A stretch of DNA of 64,000 bases, from NCBI RefSeq assembly GCF_048564905.1, contig NC_133006.1:28455501-28519500 (forward strand). Reading direction: 5' to 3'. The notes below the pieces were generated by a model. It ran no database searches. It saw only the letters and a program-made list of their open reading frames with translations, and had not been told where the DNA came from. The DNA is from Vicugna pacos. Taxonomy: Eukaryota; Chordata; Mammalia; Artiodactyla; Camelidae. The translations under genes and the position numbers were made by a program. This document shows positions 22,710 through 33,604 of this stretch, in pieces (position 1 is the stretch's first letter; each line of letters starts with the position of its first letter).

Positions 22710-25700
22710 AAGTTATTTAGTGCAGATTTGGGAAAAAAAAAAAAACCCTAATAGTTGTCAGAATTTATTTCTTTGGTTATCAGGGACAAGTTCAAGAAAA
22801 ATAGTAATTGTGAATAAAATTTGATTCAACTATTTTTAAACAGGTGCTTCCATTTGTAACAAGAAAAAAGAACCTTTCTCTAGTCAATTGAACAAGACTA
22901 TTATGTGAACAGAAATGCAAATTGGAGCATCAATCAGTTGCCTCTTTCTCCCCATTCTCTGAAAAACCTTTTGTTTCCAAGTAGAAATTAGCTAGAGAAA
23001 GAAGCCCCTGTGCCTGAAAGGTCGGGCTCTCACGTTATCAGACTTGCTGTACTGCCTTCCTCTCTCCTCTGCTCCTTCTTTTAGTATCTGGAAGGTACTT
23101 TTTTTTTCCCTATTGGCATTACATTCTTAATTATGCAATTCTGCCTTTATTCTAAATAGCTGAAGGATAGTCCCAGAAACGGGGGAAGAGGAAGAAAGGG
23201 TAAAAGATGGAGAAAGCAAGAGAAAAAAGAAAACAAGAAAAAATTGCTACCTTTTGCAAACTGCTAATCATGGTGAGAAAAAAAACCCAGAAAGGGCATG
23301 GGAAAACATGGAAAATTATGATGAAGGCTAGAGGGGAAAAAAACCCCACAAAACTCCAGACCATACTGTGTATGGGGCACCAAATAAAAAAGCTACCAGG
23401 TTGTAAGGCAAGTAGACTGGAAAGAGTCATGGAAATGAAACTCAGGGAGGTATCTCAGCAAGTTCCACGAGGAGAGGGGAAAACACAGATTTGGTCATTT
23501 CCAGCTGAGTGTATTGGATGAGCCAATATCAAACACAAAGTGCGTGTGGCCATTTTCAGCCTCTCCCTCTGATTTCCTTCTATAATTCAGGAACTGTTCT
23601 TAGTGTTGCAGCCATTCTTTTTCTTCCTCTTCTCCCCGCGACCTTCTGCAGTAGCTTCATCACAACTCGAGTCCCTGAAGATCTTGTTTTCCAAATGGAC
23701 TCTTCAACAAGCACCACCCTAATTAGTACAAAGACTGCGATAGCGGCCCCTGCACTTATAGGCAGGCACGTTATGGTGACTTTTGTTTCCAACTTTAATC
23801 TCAGGTACAAACATAAAGTCGATAGCTACAATCTCAGGAGTAGATCAATGTCAAAGGTAGCAAAGGAGGTCAAACTGAATGCAGGGAGTGCTTGAGGCAC
23901 TGGAAATCATATCAAGGTAGCAGGTCATCGTAATTCCACTTCATGAATACTTTACAAGGCAGGGACCGATGGTCCCCAAACCATTTAAGGCTTTTATTGC
24001 TGTCAAACATTAGCACCTTGAGGGCTCTCCAAGGTTGGTGGAGTTTTCGGTTCATTTGTTGTTCTGTCCATATAAGAGAAGCTGAGTTTATAATAGAGAT
24101 TGGTGCAGTGATAACATTCATTCCTGATATCAGAGTCATGTCTGCAATGCTGCTGAAATCAGCACCTGCCTCCAGGTAGCAGAGGAAGACACAAGGTGTG
24201 CACACAGAGTTAGCATTCGATGCATTTCGATTAATTTTACAAAGTCCACGTGTGCAATTAAGTTAATTGCCTAAAGGTACAAAAAAATGGAAAGAGAAAA
24301 GGAATAAATGAAAAATGAAGGAAAAAAGGCAGTGGGTATGAAAAAGGTAGGAGGGCTAAGGATGGCAGAAAAAAGTAAGGAAGTAAACTAGAGAACTAAA
24401 TAAGAGAGTGGGAGCAATGGATTTTCTATGGAGGAGTTGAACCTATAGCAGATTCAACGATAATGACACTGAGTTGTAGAATTCACGTTTTCAACAGTAA
24501 AGTTATTTTTATAGTTATTCATGAAATAGATGTAATTGTTGGAAAAGATATGGCTATGATATTAATATTAATAGTCCATTTTTGGTTTTAGGATAAGCAA
24601 CTTGAGCTTCAGCTTGTAAGGAAAATCAAGAGCTAATTTTCTATAGTTAAAATTTTGATATGGAAGATTACAGAATAAGGAGGTGGAGCTGCCTAGGTGG
24701 GGAAAAGGCACATAATCCTGTGCAAAAAAGATTTTATAGATGTTAACAATATGGAAAAATGTTTGCTATGCTAGTTCTAATTTAGATGTAATATTTTATA
24801 ATAGTGAAATGGACTGTTATGGGATCTCTGTTTATAAAAGTATTATCCTATACTCCAGGTGACTGACGTCTATGGTCTTAAATCTATTTTTGAGTTAATT
24901 CTGACATTCTTTCAAAAAACAAAATGCAAGATTCACACAATGAGTGCTTTAAGTATGACACTTTCCCTAAACATCACACAGACACACACGCACACACAAA
25001 ATTCACTACTTAATGAAGCAATGCCCTTAATCACTTCTCTGTCTATATATACTTTATTTTTGAGATTCACGCTTCAACTAATTTTCAGTGGCATGGGAAA
25101 TGCTTCCATAATAATTCTAGTAACAGAGCAGAGTATAGCCTTCTATAGTTTTTAGAATGCTGTGGAAATTAAGCATAGAAACACTGGAAGCTGATACAGA
25201 ATGTATAATATTCACATTGGCTGTCTGGTAGCTGATGGATGATGGATTAGAGGTGATTTTAATTTTTTTCTTAATGCTTCTGTGCATGTTGGAAAGTTCT
25301 AAAATTTGGAAATTACCTTTATAATATATTATTTAATGAGAATGTATTGCTGGTGGTGTTACTCTTAGCCAAGTGGAAAGGAAAGTAAAACCTGCATGTC
25401 ATGCCACAGTGACTACTTCTTAGGGCTCTCTGACCTTAGTGATCAGTGTGGGTTCTCCATTTTTTTTTAATTTTATGTTTGCTAGGCCCAGTCCAAGATT
25501 TCATCAGCAATGCCTCCAAGACAGATCAGTACTCTCTAACAGCCTTCAAGAAGCTTAAGCTTCAATACTAATTTCACTTACAAAATGTGTACAGATTCAG
25601 AAACACCTACTGTTCTCTTGCAGCCACCATTCTACTATACTTTTAAAATAAACCAACTCAATTTAAAGTATATGAACAGGCTGGACCAAATTAAAAATCC

Positions 25701-26060
25701 ATAGTCACAATAATTTAATTATATACATTGCTTCCTGAAAAAAAAACAAAAATGAGTTTCACACCCTATGGGTCCAAAAATTGAGAATGTAAGACCTTGG
25801 GTCAGCTGTGTAGCTGAATTTTAAAATAATAAAAATGTGCCTGACAGCTAACCCATATGAACAGTGCTTCATTTAGGAAGCTATCATCTTTTAAAGTATT
25901 TATAATGTTCATTAAGGTGAAAGGGACAAGGAGAGAGAGAAAAATCTTAAAGCATCTAAACATTCAAACAATTATTTTACTTTGCAATATTATTTATTAA
26001 TGAATTTAGGATTAACTAATAGTCCTGTGAGTTGGTAAAACCAAGTAAGATACATCCATT
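22710..26060. other. Mostly unique DNA with a CpG-retaining block
   Basis: No gene is supported. Bases 23590-24250 keep more CpG than their surroundings (for example 'ccccgcgacc', 'gcgatagcggcc', 'ggcacgttatgg') and carry overlapping frames of 76-128 codons on both strands without recognisable domains. Just downstream lies 'gcaattaagttaattgc' at about 24255, a near-palindromic homeodomain-like site. Bases 24740-25330 faintly resemble an old L1M 3' end ('ggtgattttaatttttttc', 'ttaatgcttctgtgcatg'), but I am unsure. Confidence 0.45.
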
Positions 26061-26094
26061 TCTTTCTCTCTCTCTCTCTTTTTTTTTTTTTTTT
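26061..26094 (+). repeat. (TC)n/T-run simple repeat
   Basis: A TC run passes into a run of about 16 T. It might be the reversed tail of a lost retroposon, but no body is visible beside it. Confidence 0.85.
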
Positions 26095-26768
26095 ACTATT
26101 TTTTCTCTTTAAAAACTTCTATTTGCAAGAATAGTTTCTAGCTCTCGACTTATCTCAGAGCTTTTAAAAGAGATCTTATATATTTGTGTTTGGAAAAGAG
26201 TTTCTGCTATTAATCAGAAATGATCCTTTCTACTTCTTTCTGGCTTCCCCCTTGGAATAAGCCAAAAATACAACTAAAGCATCCGTCTCTTGATAGGTAG
26301 ATGAGAAAACAATAGATGAGACATCCTGAATTCTAGGGTTGCCTCTTGCTGGTGAAGGACATCTTCGCCTTTGTCCATTTTCCCAACCAAAGCCTGAAGG
26401 AGAACTCTAACATCTAGTCCTTTGTGGAAAAATTGCCAACTAGCCACTTTGCAGGTTATAGAAAAAATTAAAAGGAAGACTCCTTTTCTCCTTCTGTCCT
26501 GAGATCAGGGGTGCCATTAGTCAAGGGAGAATGCTACAAGGCATCGCTATGAAAGATTCGCCCTCCCTCTGTCCTCACACTTGCAGCAGTGTCTTCTTGT
26601 TAAATTTTCCCCTAGTGAAGCTCTCAAATTTCATTTCAGCTGGATTTCATCTATATAGTATTAGAGAGATTAAGGAGAAGGTACATCCCATGTAATTTTC
26701 CTTTAGAATATCCTTGGCTAAAAGTCCTGTGTTAAGTTACAGAATCAGAATACCATCCCTGTAGCTCA

Positions 26769-26919
26769 ACTATATTCAATATCTTGTAATAACCTTTAAT
26801 GAAAAAGAATATGAGAAGGAATATATGTATGTATATGCATGACTGGGACATTGTGCTGTGCACCAGAATTTGACACATTGTAACTGACTGTACTTCAATA
26901 AAGAAAAAAAAGAAAAATC
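26769..26919 (+). mobile_element. Short 5'-truncated L1 3' end with target-site duplication
   Basis: The last ~150 bp of a cetartiodactyl-type L1 3' UTR: 'actatattcaatatcttgta', 'aagaatatgagaaggaat', 'ttgtgctgtgcaccagaatt', 'tgacacattgtaactgac', then AATAAA and a short A-rich tail. It is flanked by a 16-base direct repeat with one mismatch: 'ccatccctgtagctca' at 26753-26768 and 'ccatccttgtagctca' at 26920-26935. This shows a genuine L1-machinery insertion. The whole copy is 3' UTR, so it has no coding capacity. Confidence 0.88.
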
Positions 26920-26939
26920 CCATCCTTGTAGCTCAGACT

Positions 26940-28200
26940 CCGTACACTCCTAAGAACAATGTCCACTCCCACAGTGAGCCACACCCTCGTCTGTTTAAGC
27001 GCCAGTGGTTGAGAAAGAGCTGATTAGAATCATGATAGGAATTGAGATAAACAGCTAATGAAGTGAACATGCTAATCTCCTGTATTCCTATCATCCCTTG
27101 CTCTCTTAAGGGAGGTGGTCCTTGTAACCACCAGCAGAGTCTGTGTGTTAGCCTTCTCAGGGGACTGTTCCATCCCAGATAATCCTAGATAATCCCAGAA
27201 GAGTGACGATTTGGTGATTTCACTTTTTAGCCTAACTTAGTTGTTAGATAAGATGTAGATAAGATGACATGATGTTGACAAACAGAAATCACTGGCAAAT
27301 TCATTATGTAAAAACATCCTATTCTTCTCTACTTGTCTCTATAACTACTGCTATAGTTATATTAACAACCAGTAAAGGAAGATAAAAGGGGTGAATTCTT
27401 TTATAACCAGAGAGACATGAGATAAGGGTTTTTATTTTTTCCTGAAGTGTCTAAAAGCATGAGTTAAAAGCAATAAAAGTGACATACCAATAGGTGATAT
27501 TCTGTTGCTACTGTAAAGTCCTTCTTGTCCCTGAACTGGCCTGTTTTTACTATTGTGGGAAAGAAAAATCACCAGGCAAATTTGGAAATGAATTACTCCT
27601 CCAGGTGGCTATGTCAGGATGATCTAGACATTATGCATGTCTTTCCTTTTTAAAAGGAAAAAAAAAAACCAACATGAAAATATCATCCTCCAGCATAAGG
27701 AAGAGATTTGGGTCAGTAAGTTCCTACCTGGGCATCTAGCCCTGGGTTTCCTAAGCCTCTCTTCAGAAACCAAGAGGATGCCATGCTTCCACAGAGGTGG
27801 AGTGTATGCAGGACATGGGCTTTGCATTGTTTTATCTGCTCTGATAGCAGCCTTCACTCCAAATCTGCCTCAGGAGTTTTCCTCTGGAATAGATGCAAAA
27901 GTCATTTCACGCAGATGGGAGTTTCGCAGGTCCTCAGACTCTCTTAAGGTGAATTCCAACATAAGAGGGCAAGTGGGCAGTGACACTTCATTCGGCCTGC
28001 CAACCATTACCAGAGGACACACTCTATCACACGTGAATATGTGTGTGTGTGTGTATGTGGTTTGTGTGTGGAGGTGTGTACTCACCCACGTGTACCCGTA
28101 CACACGTATCCCCACCTACTCCGGGGTGGTTCTCAGTAAAATATGAATATACAAACCTTGCCACCTTTGTTTTCACACATCTCTTTTAATAAATACATAT
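26940..28200. other. Unannotated DNA
   Basis: I recognise no gene or named repeat. The 169-codon plus-strand frame at 27637-28146 is the longest here, but it opens with a lysine-rich stretch from an A-run and ends in the GT-rich microsatellite. It has no signal peptide or domain, so I treat it as chance. Confidence 0.5.
28039..28078 (+). repeat. Interrupted (GT)n repeat
   Basis: GT units broken by 'atgtggttt' and 'ggag', read in the CA phase on the opposite strand. It explains the Val/Cys-rich and His/Thr-rich peptides on the two strands. Confidence 0.85.
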
Positions 28201-28221
28201 TTTTTTATTTTGGGAGGAAGG

Positions 28222-28310
28222 TAATTAGGTTTATTTATTTATTTATTTAATGGAGTTTTTAGGGGTTGAACCCAGGACCTCGCACATGGTAAGCATGCTC
28301 TCTACCTTCC
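28222..28310 (-). mobile_element. Camelid-type tRNA-Ala-derived SINE (vic-like)
   Basis: On the plus strand it reads a 'ttatttatttatttattt' tail, then 'ttaggggttgaacccaggac', 'ctcgcacatggtaagcatgc' and 'tctctacc'. In the element's own sense this is GGTAGAGAGCATGC, CATGTGCGAGGTCCTGGGTTCAACCCC, i.e. the tRNA-like region with the B box GGTTCAACCC. The A-box end is shortened and the A+T-rich tail is at the left. This family is the main lineage marker for Camelidae in the window. The identification rests on memory of the family consensus. Confidence 0.8.
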
Positions 28311-28319
28311 CCCTAAAAT

Positions 28320-29930
28320 AAATACTAAGTCCCACATATAGAAAGAGGCTTACAAATAACTCATCATTGTATGGAGAGAAGAAGAACAGAAGAATGTAGG
28401 TCTCCAAATGTAGTTTTGCGATTATAAGAAAAATAAGTAGAAATAGAAATGATTCTTCCTCGTGGTATCAGGCAAACAGGAATTGAGAGACTGTGAGTCT
28501 CCAAATGAATTCTTGTAATTATTTGGCCTCCGCAAATCATTATTTGAGCACAGGTTTGTCTTTTATGTTGACAAGGATTCCTTCTCTAAGTCAAATAGTG
28601 TCAGGAAGGGATTGGTACCTTACAAACCTCTGCAGTTTTTTTGTTTGTTTGTTTTATTTGTTTGTTTGTTTTTTAAGTTCATGATTTAGTACCTTGGAAA
28701 GTAGGAGGCTGCTATCCTAGCAGGTTCCAAGATTGATTTCTTCAAGTTCATCCTTGCCAGCCTCATTTGACATGTACAAACACAATCAATATAGTAATAC
28801 CACAGGTAATCACTCATTAGAAGGACTCCATCCATTCCAAACGCTACATGTATCAATTTATCATTTCATTTTTGTGCACATCAGAATGGTGTGTTTACCT
28901 TGCTGTGGCATCATTTGAATAGACAAGGTTAATACCAACTTAATTTTACTTTAATGGTAATTTAAATGAAAGCCTTCAATGAACATGAAGACCTGAACAG
29001 TCTGCTGAGGAAATTCAATCAAAATTTGTCTCCTTACAGAACTGTGGTTTTGATGGATGGTTGTTCATACTATTTCATTTGGTCTCCTCCCTTTTATGGA
29101 GTATAGCAGAAGACTAACACCCGTGGGGCCTGAGTCATGTCGATATTACTGACATTCACCACTGAATTGCCTTTTCTTTTGGCCCAAGACTGTTGCAAGG
29201 GATGTCAGTTTTATCACCAAGGACTTTAAAGTGTCCTATCTTTGCATAATAATATTGTGGAAATGGAATATATGAATTGTTATTTCTAATGTCTTTTTGC
29301 TTACCTCTCTGGGAAACTCCTTCCATTTTTTTAGCATCAGCCTTTGTTTTATTAGTTATAAGGCCTTCACCAGCTCTCCTCGGGAGAACAAATCGCCCCT
29401 CTGTGGCCCCAATAGCACTTTCTCTGGATTCCTCCCAAAATACTTTGCAAGTTGTGCTAAATGATCTGCTCAAGTACCTATATCCCCGATTAGACTCTGG
29501 TCCGCCCATTCCATGATAGCTGAGTTACAGTCATTCCTCTTTCAGCACATAGAAAGCCTAGTGGGCACACAAAAATCACTCTGTTGATATTAACACTCAC
29601 TCATAATTTAGGTTCAATACATTTTTATTCTATATTGAAAAAAGCATGTTTCTCCTTCTATTATTTTTCTTGTGTCCCTATGTTGCCTTCATCAACACAC
29701 CATTTGTTTTCAAGATCTGGGTCATGGGTCATCATTTGTGGAACCCTTTATCATTTAAAAAGTGCATTTGCAATAAATTAGGTCACTTAGAGCTAACATC
29801 AACCTGTGAAGATAGAAACTGTGAGCCCCATTCGGAAAAAGCCAGAAAGTAAGGGCAGAATAGTATAGAGTTTACTTACATATTCTGTTTCTCATTTACT
29901 CCTCCACCTCCATGCGATTAACAATTTCTG
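28320..29930. other. Unannotated DNA
   Basis: No gene or named repeat was recognised apart from the TTTG run listed separately. Opposite-strand frames at 29156-29509 and 29277-29516 overlap one another and lack domains. Confidence 0.5.
28636..28674 (+). repeat. (TTTG)n simple repeat
   Basis: Interrupted TTTG units inside a T-rich stretch. Possibly a reversed retroposon tail, but no retroposon body is visible. Confidence 0.85.
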
Positions 29931-29934
29931 ATTT

Positions 29935-30020
29935 TATTCATTGCTCATCCTTTAACACCCAGACAATCCCTGGGCATAGCAGATGCTCAGTCAGTGATTG
30001 TTGAGTAAGTTAATATATAA
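29935..30020 (+). mobile_element. L2/MIR 3'-tail fragment
   Basis: 'tccctgggcatagcagatgc', 'tcagtcagtgattgttgagt' and 'aaatgaatgaac' match the terminal part of L2 or MIR (cctggcacatagtaggcgctcaataaatgtttgttgaatgaatgaa). Confidence 0.65.
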
Positions 30021-30084
30021 ATGAATGAACAGACAGCGCTATACTTTCATTAAGGCAAATCTCAGTCAGGCCTCCAGTGCTCCC

Positions 30085-31790
30085 TCGATTAATTTTCCCT
30101 GTGATGTCGCTCAGTGGTCGTTCTACACATTAACCATTCTGATCAAACCTTTCCCTCCCACACCTCCCTCCAGCTGATAACCTGGAATGCACCTTCACAG
30201 AGAACAGAGGCCTTGAGGTGAGAACTCTGTCACCTTCTTGCATCCACACCTCAAGGGAGCACCGTAACTTCATCTTCATCCTCTCCCCCGCTCTCTTCAA
30301 AGCCAGTCCTTCAACTACACTGTATTTCACTCCTGTCCATCTTCTCCTGGACTTTTTCTCATTAAGTATTCCATCTCCCCATCTTAATCTATTACCTCTC
30401 TTCTGACTTTTCTTCTTAAATGCTGAACATGATGAAGTCAGTCTCACTGTCTAAATCATATTTCTCTTCTCGGTACCAGCCTCCTTCTCCTCCACAGACA
30501 AGATTCTCCTGCTTTTATCCTTGCTCTCTTCTCATGTTTAAATCTCGTATACTTCCCCCATCATTTGAGCTGGTTTCTATCCTCACCAATGCTGCTAACT
30601 CAATAATCTATGCTCTCTTAATTGCCAAAACTAGTGGACACATTTCAATTCTTGTCTTTAGATAGTTTTGTGGGGGTTTTTTTTTGTAAGCCTTGGATTT
30701 TTTTTTCACCTTTTACCGAATTTTTGAATAGGTTTTCTTTTATGATTCTCCTCTCGCTGGTTCTACCTCTGTTTTGCTGACCATTTTTCTTCCTCCTTGA
30801 TATGTCCTTTAAAATGGCAGCACTTCCTTATGTTTGTCCTTGGTTCTCTGATGCTTTTTGGTATGATTCCTTGACAATATTATCTATCCCAGTGACTTGG
30901 TCACCACATAAATGCTAATGACTCATAAGTCTAACTCCAATGACTTGCTTTACTTTTCAATTATGAATCTCAAATTATACATTTTCCAAAACTGAATTCA
31001 TTATTTTCCCTGGAATCTGTTTACATTCTAAAATATTGTGTCCTTTTTCAATGAGTAGGACCAGCAACACAGTGACCTAAAGCAGTTAATTCAGCCATTA
31101 TTAATCTTTCTCCCTTTTTCATGATCTATATATAATTGGTTATTAATTCCTCTCAAATTATACTACTAAATAATTCTGATTTCTTTCTCTTTCTCTCCAT
31201 CTGTCCTCCTGCTACTTTCATGGAAGCCTTTATGATCTCTGGTCTGGACCATTGCAAAGGTTAATTGAGGGGTACCCCTAAATCTGGTCTTTTTTGCCAT
31301 CCATCTACCCTTCGTATTACTGCTTTAATTTTAGTACTGATACAAAAGCCTTATTGTAATATACCTCTGTTTTAATCTTTCAGTGCCTTTCATCACCATG
31401 GAATAAATATTAAATTCCTTGGCCTTCCTTACAAAACTAAGATCTAGCATGTCCCTATCAGCCTCATCACTTAGGAGACATTGCTGTGGGTTCTCTCACC
31501 CTCATTTCCCGCTGTCTCAGTTACACCTGTTCAAATAATACTGAATCATATGAAGTCTCCCCTACTCATCTCATATCTTCAAGCCTTTAAAAGTATGTTT
31601 GGTTATTCTAGAAATTTCTTTACTTGCCAGTTCTTTCATCTGATAAACTAGCTATTCTTTATTCTTTAAGACTCAGTTGTGAACAACTCCATTATCTTTC
31701 CCTGACTCCAACCCAAGAATAATTGATGATTTAATTCCTTAAATATCTACTGTGATTTGTATATGAACTTAAACTAATGACTATAATTTT
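30085..31790 (+). mobile_element. Long L2 LINE fragment (~1.7 kb)
   Basis: The longest L2 here. Landmarks in L2 order: 'tcttggttctctg'-like text at 30840, 'taaatgctaatgactcataa' (L2: tatatgctgatgactcccaaa), 'ttccaaaactgaattcatta' (tccaaaactgaactcatc), 'gatctctggtctggaccatt', 'gcctttcatcaccatgga', 'aaattccttggccttcctta' (aaactccttaacatggcctaca) and 'tatcagcctcatcac'. The part before 30700 is assigned more loosely. No ORF2 remains, and the small frames inside are not genes. Confidence 0.8.
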
Positions 31791-31834
31791 AATCTTCATA
31801 TTTCTAGGGTCTTAAAAAGAACATGTGTTTCCCC

Positions 31835-32010
31835 CTCCTCTCAGCTCCTAGAAACAGTTTTCTTTTTTACTTCTACCAGTTTGTTTACTTTAGTCACTTC
31901 ACATTAGTAGAATCATGCAATATTTGTCCTTTGGTTACTGACATTTCATTTAGCACAGTGTCCTCCGGGTTCACACATGTTGTGATATATTATAGGATTC
32001 ACTTTTTTTT
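31835..32010 (-). mobile_element. Old L1/HAL1 3'-region fragment, inverted
   Basis: 'cacattagtagaatcatgc', 'aatatttgtcctttggttac', 'tgacatttcatttagcacag' and 'tgtcctccgggttcacacat' match the reverse of an old L1 3' region (tggaatcatacagtatttgtcctttt, cacttagcataatgtcctcaaggttcatccatg). Confidence 0.78.
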
Positions 32011-32049
32011 TTAAATAGAAATATCAAAGAAATACTAGCATTTGAATGT

Positions 32050-32215
32050 TGATTCCACCACTATTCACAATAGCCAAAACATGAAAATAACCTAAATGTC
32101 CATTGACAAATGAATGGATTAAAAATGTGGTCTTTACATACAATGGAATATTACTCAGCCTTTAAAAAGGAGGAAACCCTGCACCATAAAAATCTTGTCA
32201 AAGGGAATACCATGA
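32050..32215 (+). mobile_element. Old L1 3'-region fragment, sense
   Basis: 'ccaccactattcacaatagc', 'caaaacatgaaaataaccta', 'aatgtccattgacaaatgaa' and 'acaatggaatattactcagc' match the end of L1 ORF2 (ALFTIAKTW.., EYYSA region) in older L1M copies. It lies directly after an L1 piece of opposite orientation, so the two may be one 5'-inverted insertion. Confidence 0.85.
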
Positions 32216-32219
32216 AAAA

Positions 32220-33370
32220 TTATGGATTTGAATATGTAAAATTATGTTTTGAGGCATTAGGTAACTTGTTATTTCTCCAGACAAAATGACTTCTTAGAAA
32301 TTATAAATAAACCAACAGAATTGAGATGAATAAAGTAAAAAAGAACCAGCAACACAGATCCATTTTTCACTGAAGTTCAGAAGGACATAAAAGAGCAAAA
32401 GGGAAATTCGTAAACATCTTTCTCTCTGGGTTAAACTCCTGGTGTTTGAAAAATGGCTGTGGATATTTTGACAAACACCCTGCAGCCTACTTTACCCACC
32501 CTTGGTTTGATTTAATGTAATGTACACATGAAAGCTGGAACCCAGCATGTCTGTGATCCTTCATTTTATCGTTACATGAAATTAAACTGGTGTAAGCTCT
32601 AAATGAAGAATTCTTAGAACCACAGCATTACATGTATATTACAAAACAATAATTCTGCAGATAAACCCCTAAGACTTCCAGAATCATGAAAGCATATTTA
32701 AATAAATTATAAGGCATAGTCAAATTTCACCTGGCTTATGTTCTATTGATGACTGAAGTGGTGAGAGAAACCTTGATACCACCTACACATGTTCCTGACA
32801 TAATGATAATATTACTCCCATCTTTTACCTAAAGCTTCAACTTCTGTACTGAACGAAAAGAGGGAAGCGATACTTAACCCTTATATACGTTGCTAGAACA
32901 GTGCTATCACACAAATCTGGTGTACTTTTCTTGATAGGTAAGCAACAGGGACATATTGTGTCCCTCTCAAAGCTGAGGTCATATTCCTACATCTTCTACT
33001 TGTTCACATGTGGCCTCTGTCTCCTCATACACATGGCAATGGAGTGAAACCTGTTTCTCATATTTCAAGGTCTCAAGTTGCAGGTAGGGTAGGGAGCAAA
33101 TGTATTTGTTGGAAATATGATAGGGCATATCAGAAAGATATGCAAGCAGCTACATAAGCTATGAAATTTAAGTTCATTCTGCCACAGTGTAAAAATAAGC
33201 CTTTTTCATGAAGAGGGAAAAATAAACACTTTGAGAAATTTGATATATAACTCAGCTAATCCTAACGACCTCAATTTTGAATTGTTCTCTCTTGATCCCT
33301 TGAGATTATTTATCAGGAATAAAAGAGGTAGAGCTTAATATTGCTTAGCACACACAATTTTAGTAGCCTT
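32220..33370. other. Unannotated DNA
   Basis: I see no gene or named repeat. Ordinary AT-rich unique DNA. Confidence 0.5.
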
Positions 33371-33374
33371 AAAA

Positions 33375-33600
33375 TTTAGTGGTTCAGAACATATGACTTA
33401 ATGGTGAAAGAATCAAGGGTTTGAGTTCTAGTCCACACCTGCTTCTGTGGGATTGCGGACAATTTACAGTTTGAGTTCAAAGTCTCTTTAAGCTGAAAAA
33501 TGCATATAATAAAAATACCGACCTCATAAGGATTTCATATGGTAGTGAATGTAAAATAGTGTTTAGTACATTTCAAAACACATGGTAAACGCAACACGGG
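33375..33600 (+). mobile_element. MIR SINE
   Basis: Recognisable by 'atgacttaatggtgaaag', 'caagggtttgagttctagtc', 'cctgcttctgtgggattg', 'gacctcataaggatttcata', 'gtgaatgtaaaatagtgttt' and 'agtacatttcaaaacacatg' in MIR order. Strongly diverged. Confidence 0.72.
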
Positions 33601-33604
33601 CTTT

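Noticed and set aside
27637-28146. 169-codon plus-strand open frame, the longest in the window
   Set aside because: It begins in a poly-lysine artefact and ends in a GT microsatellite; it shows no domain, signal peptide or splice context.
28222-28310. Possible tRNA gene (B-box present)
   Set aside because: The A box and acceptor stem are incomplete and the sequence carries a SINE tail, so it is a SINE.
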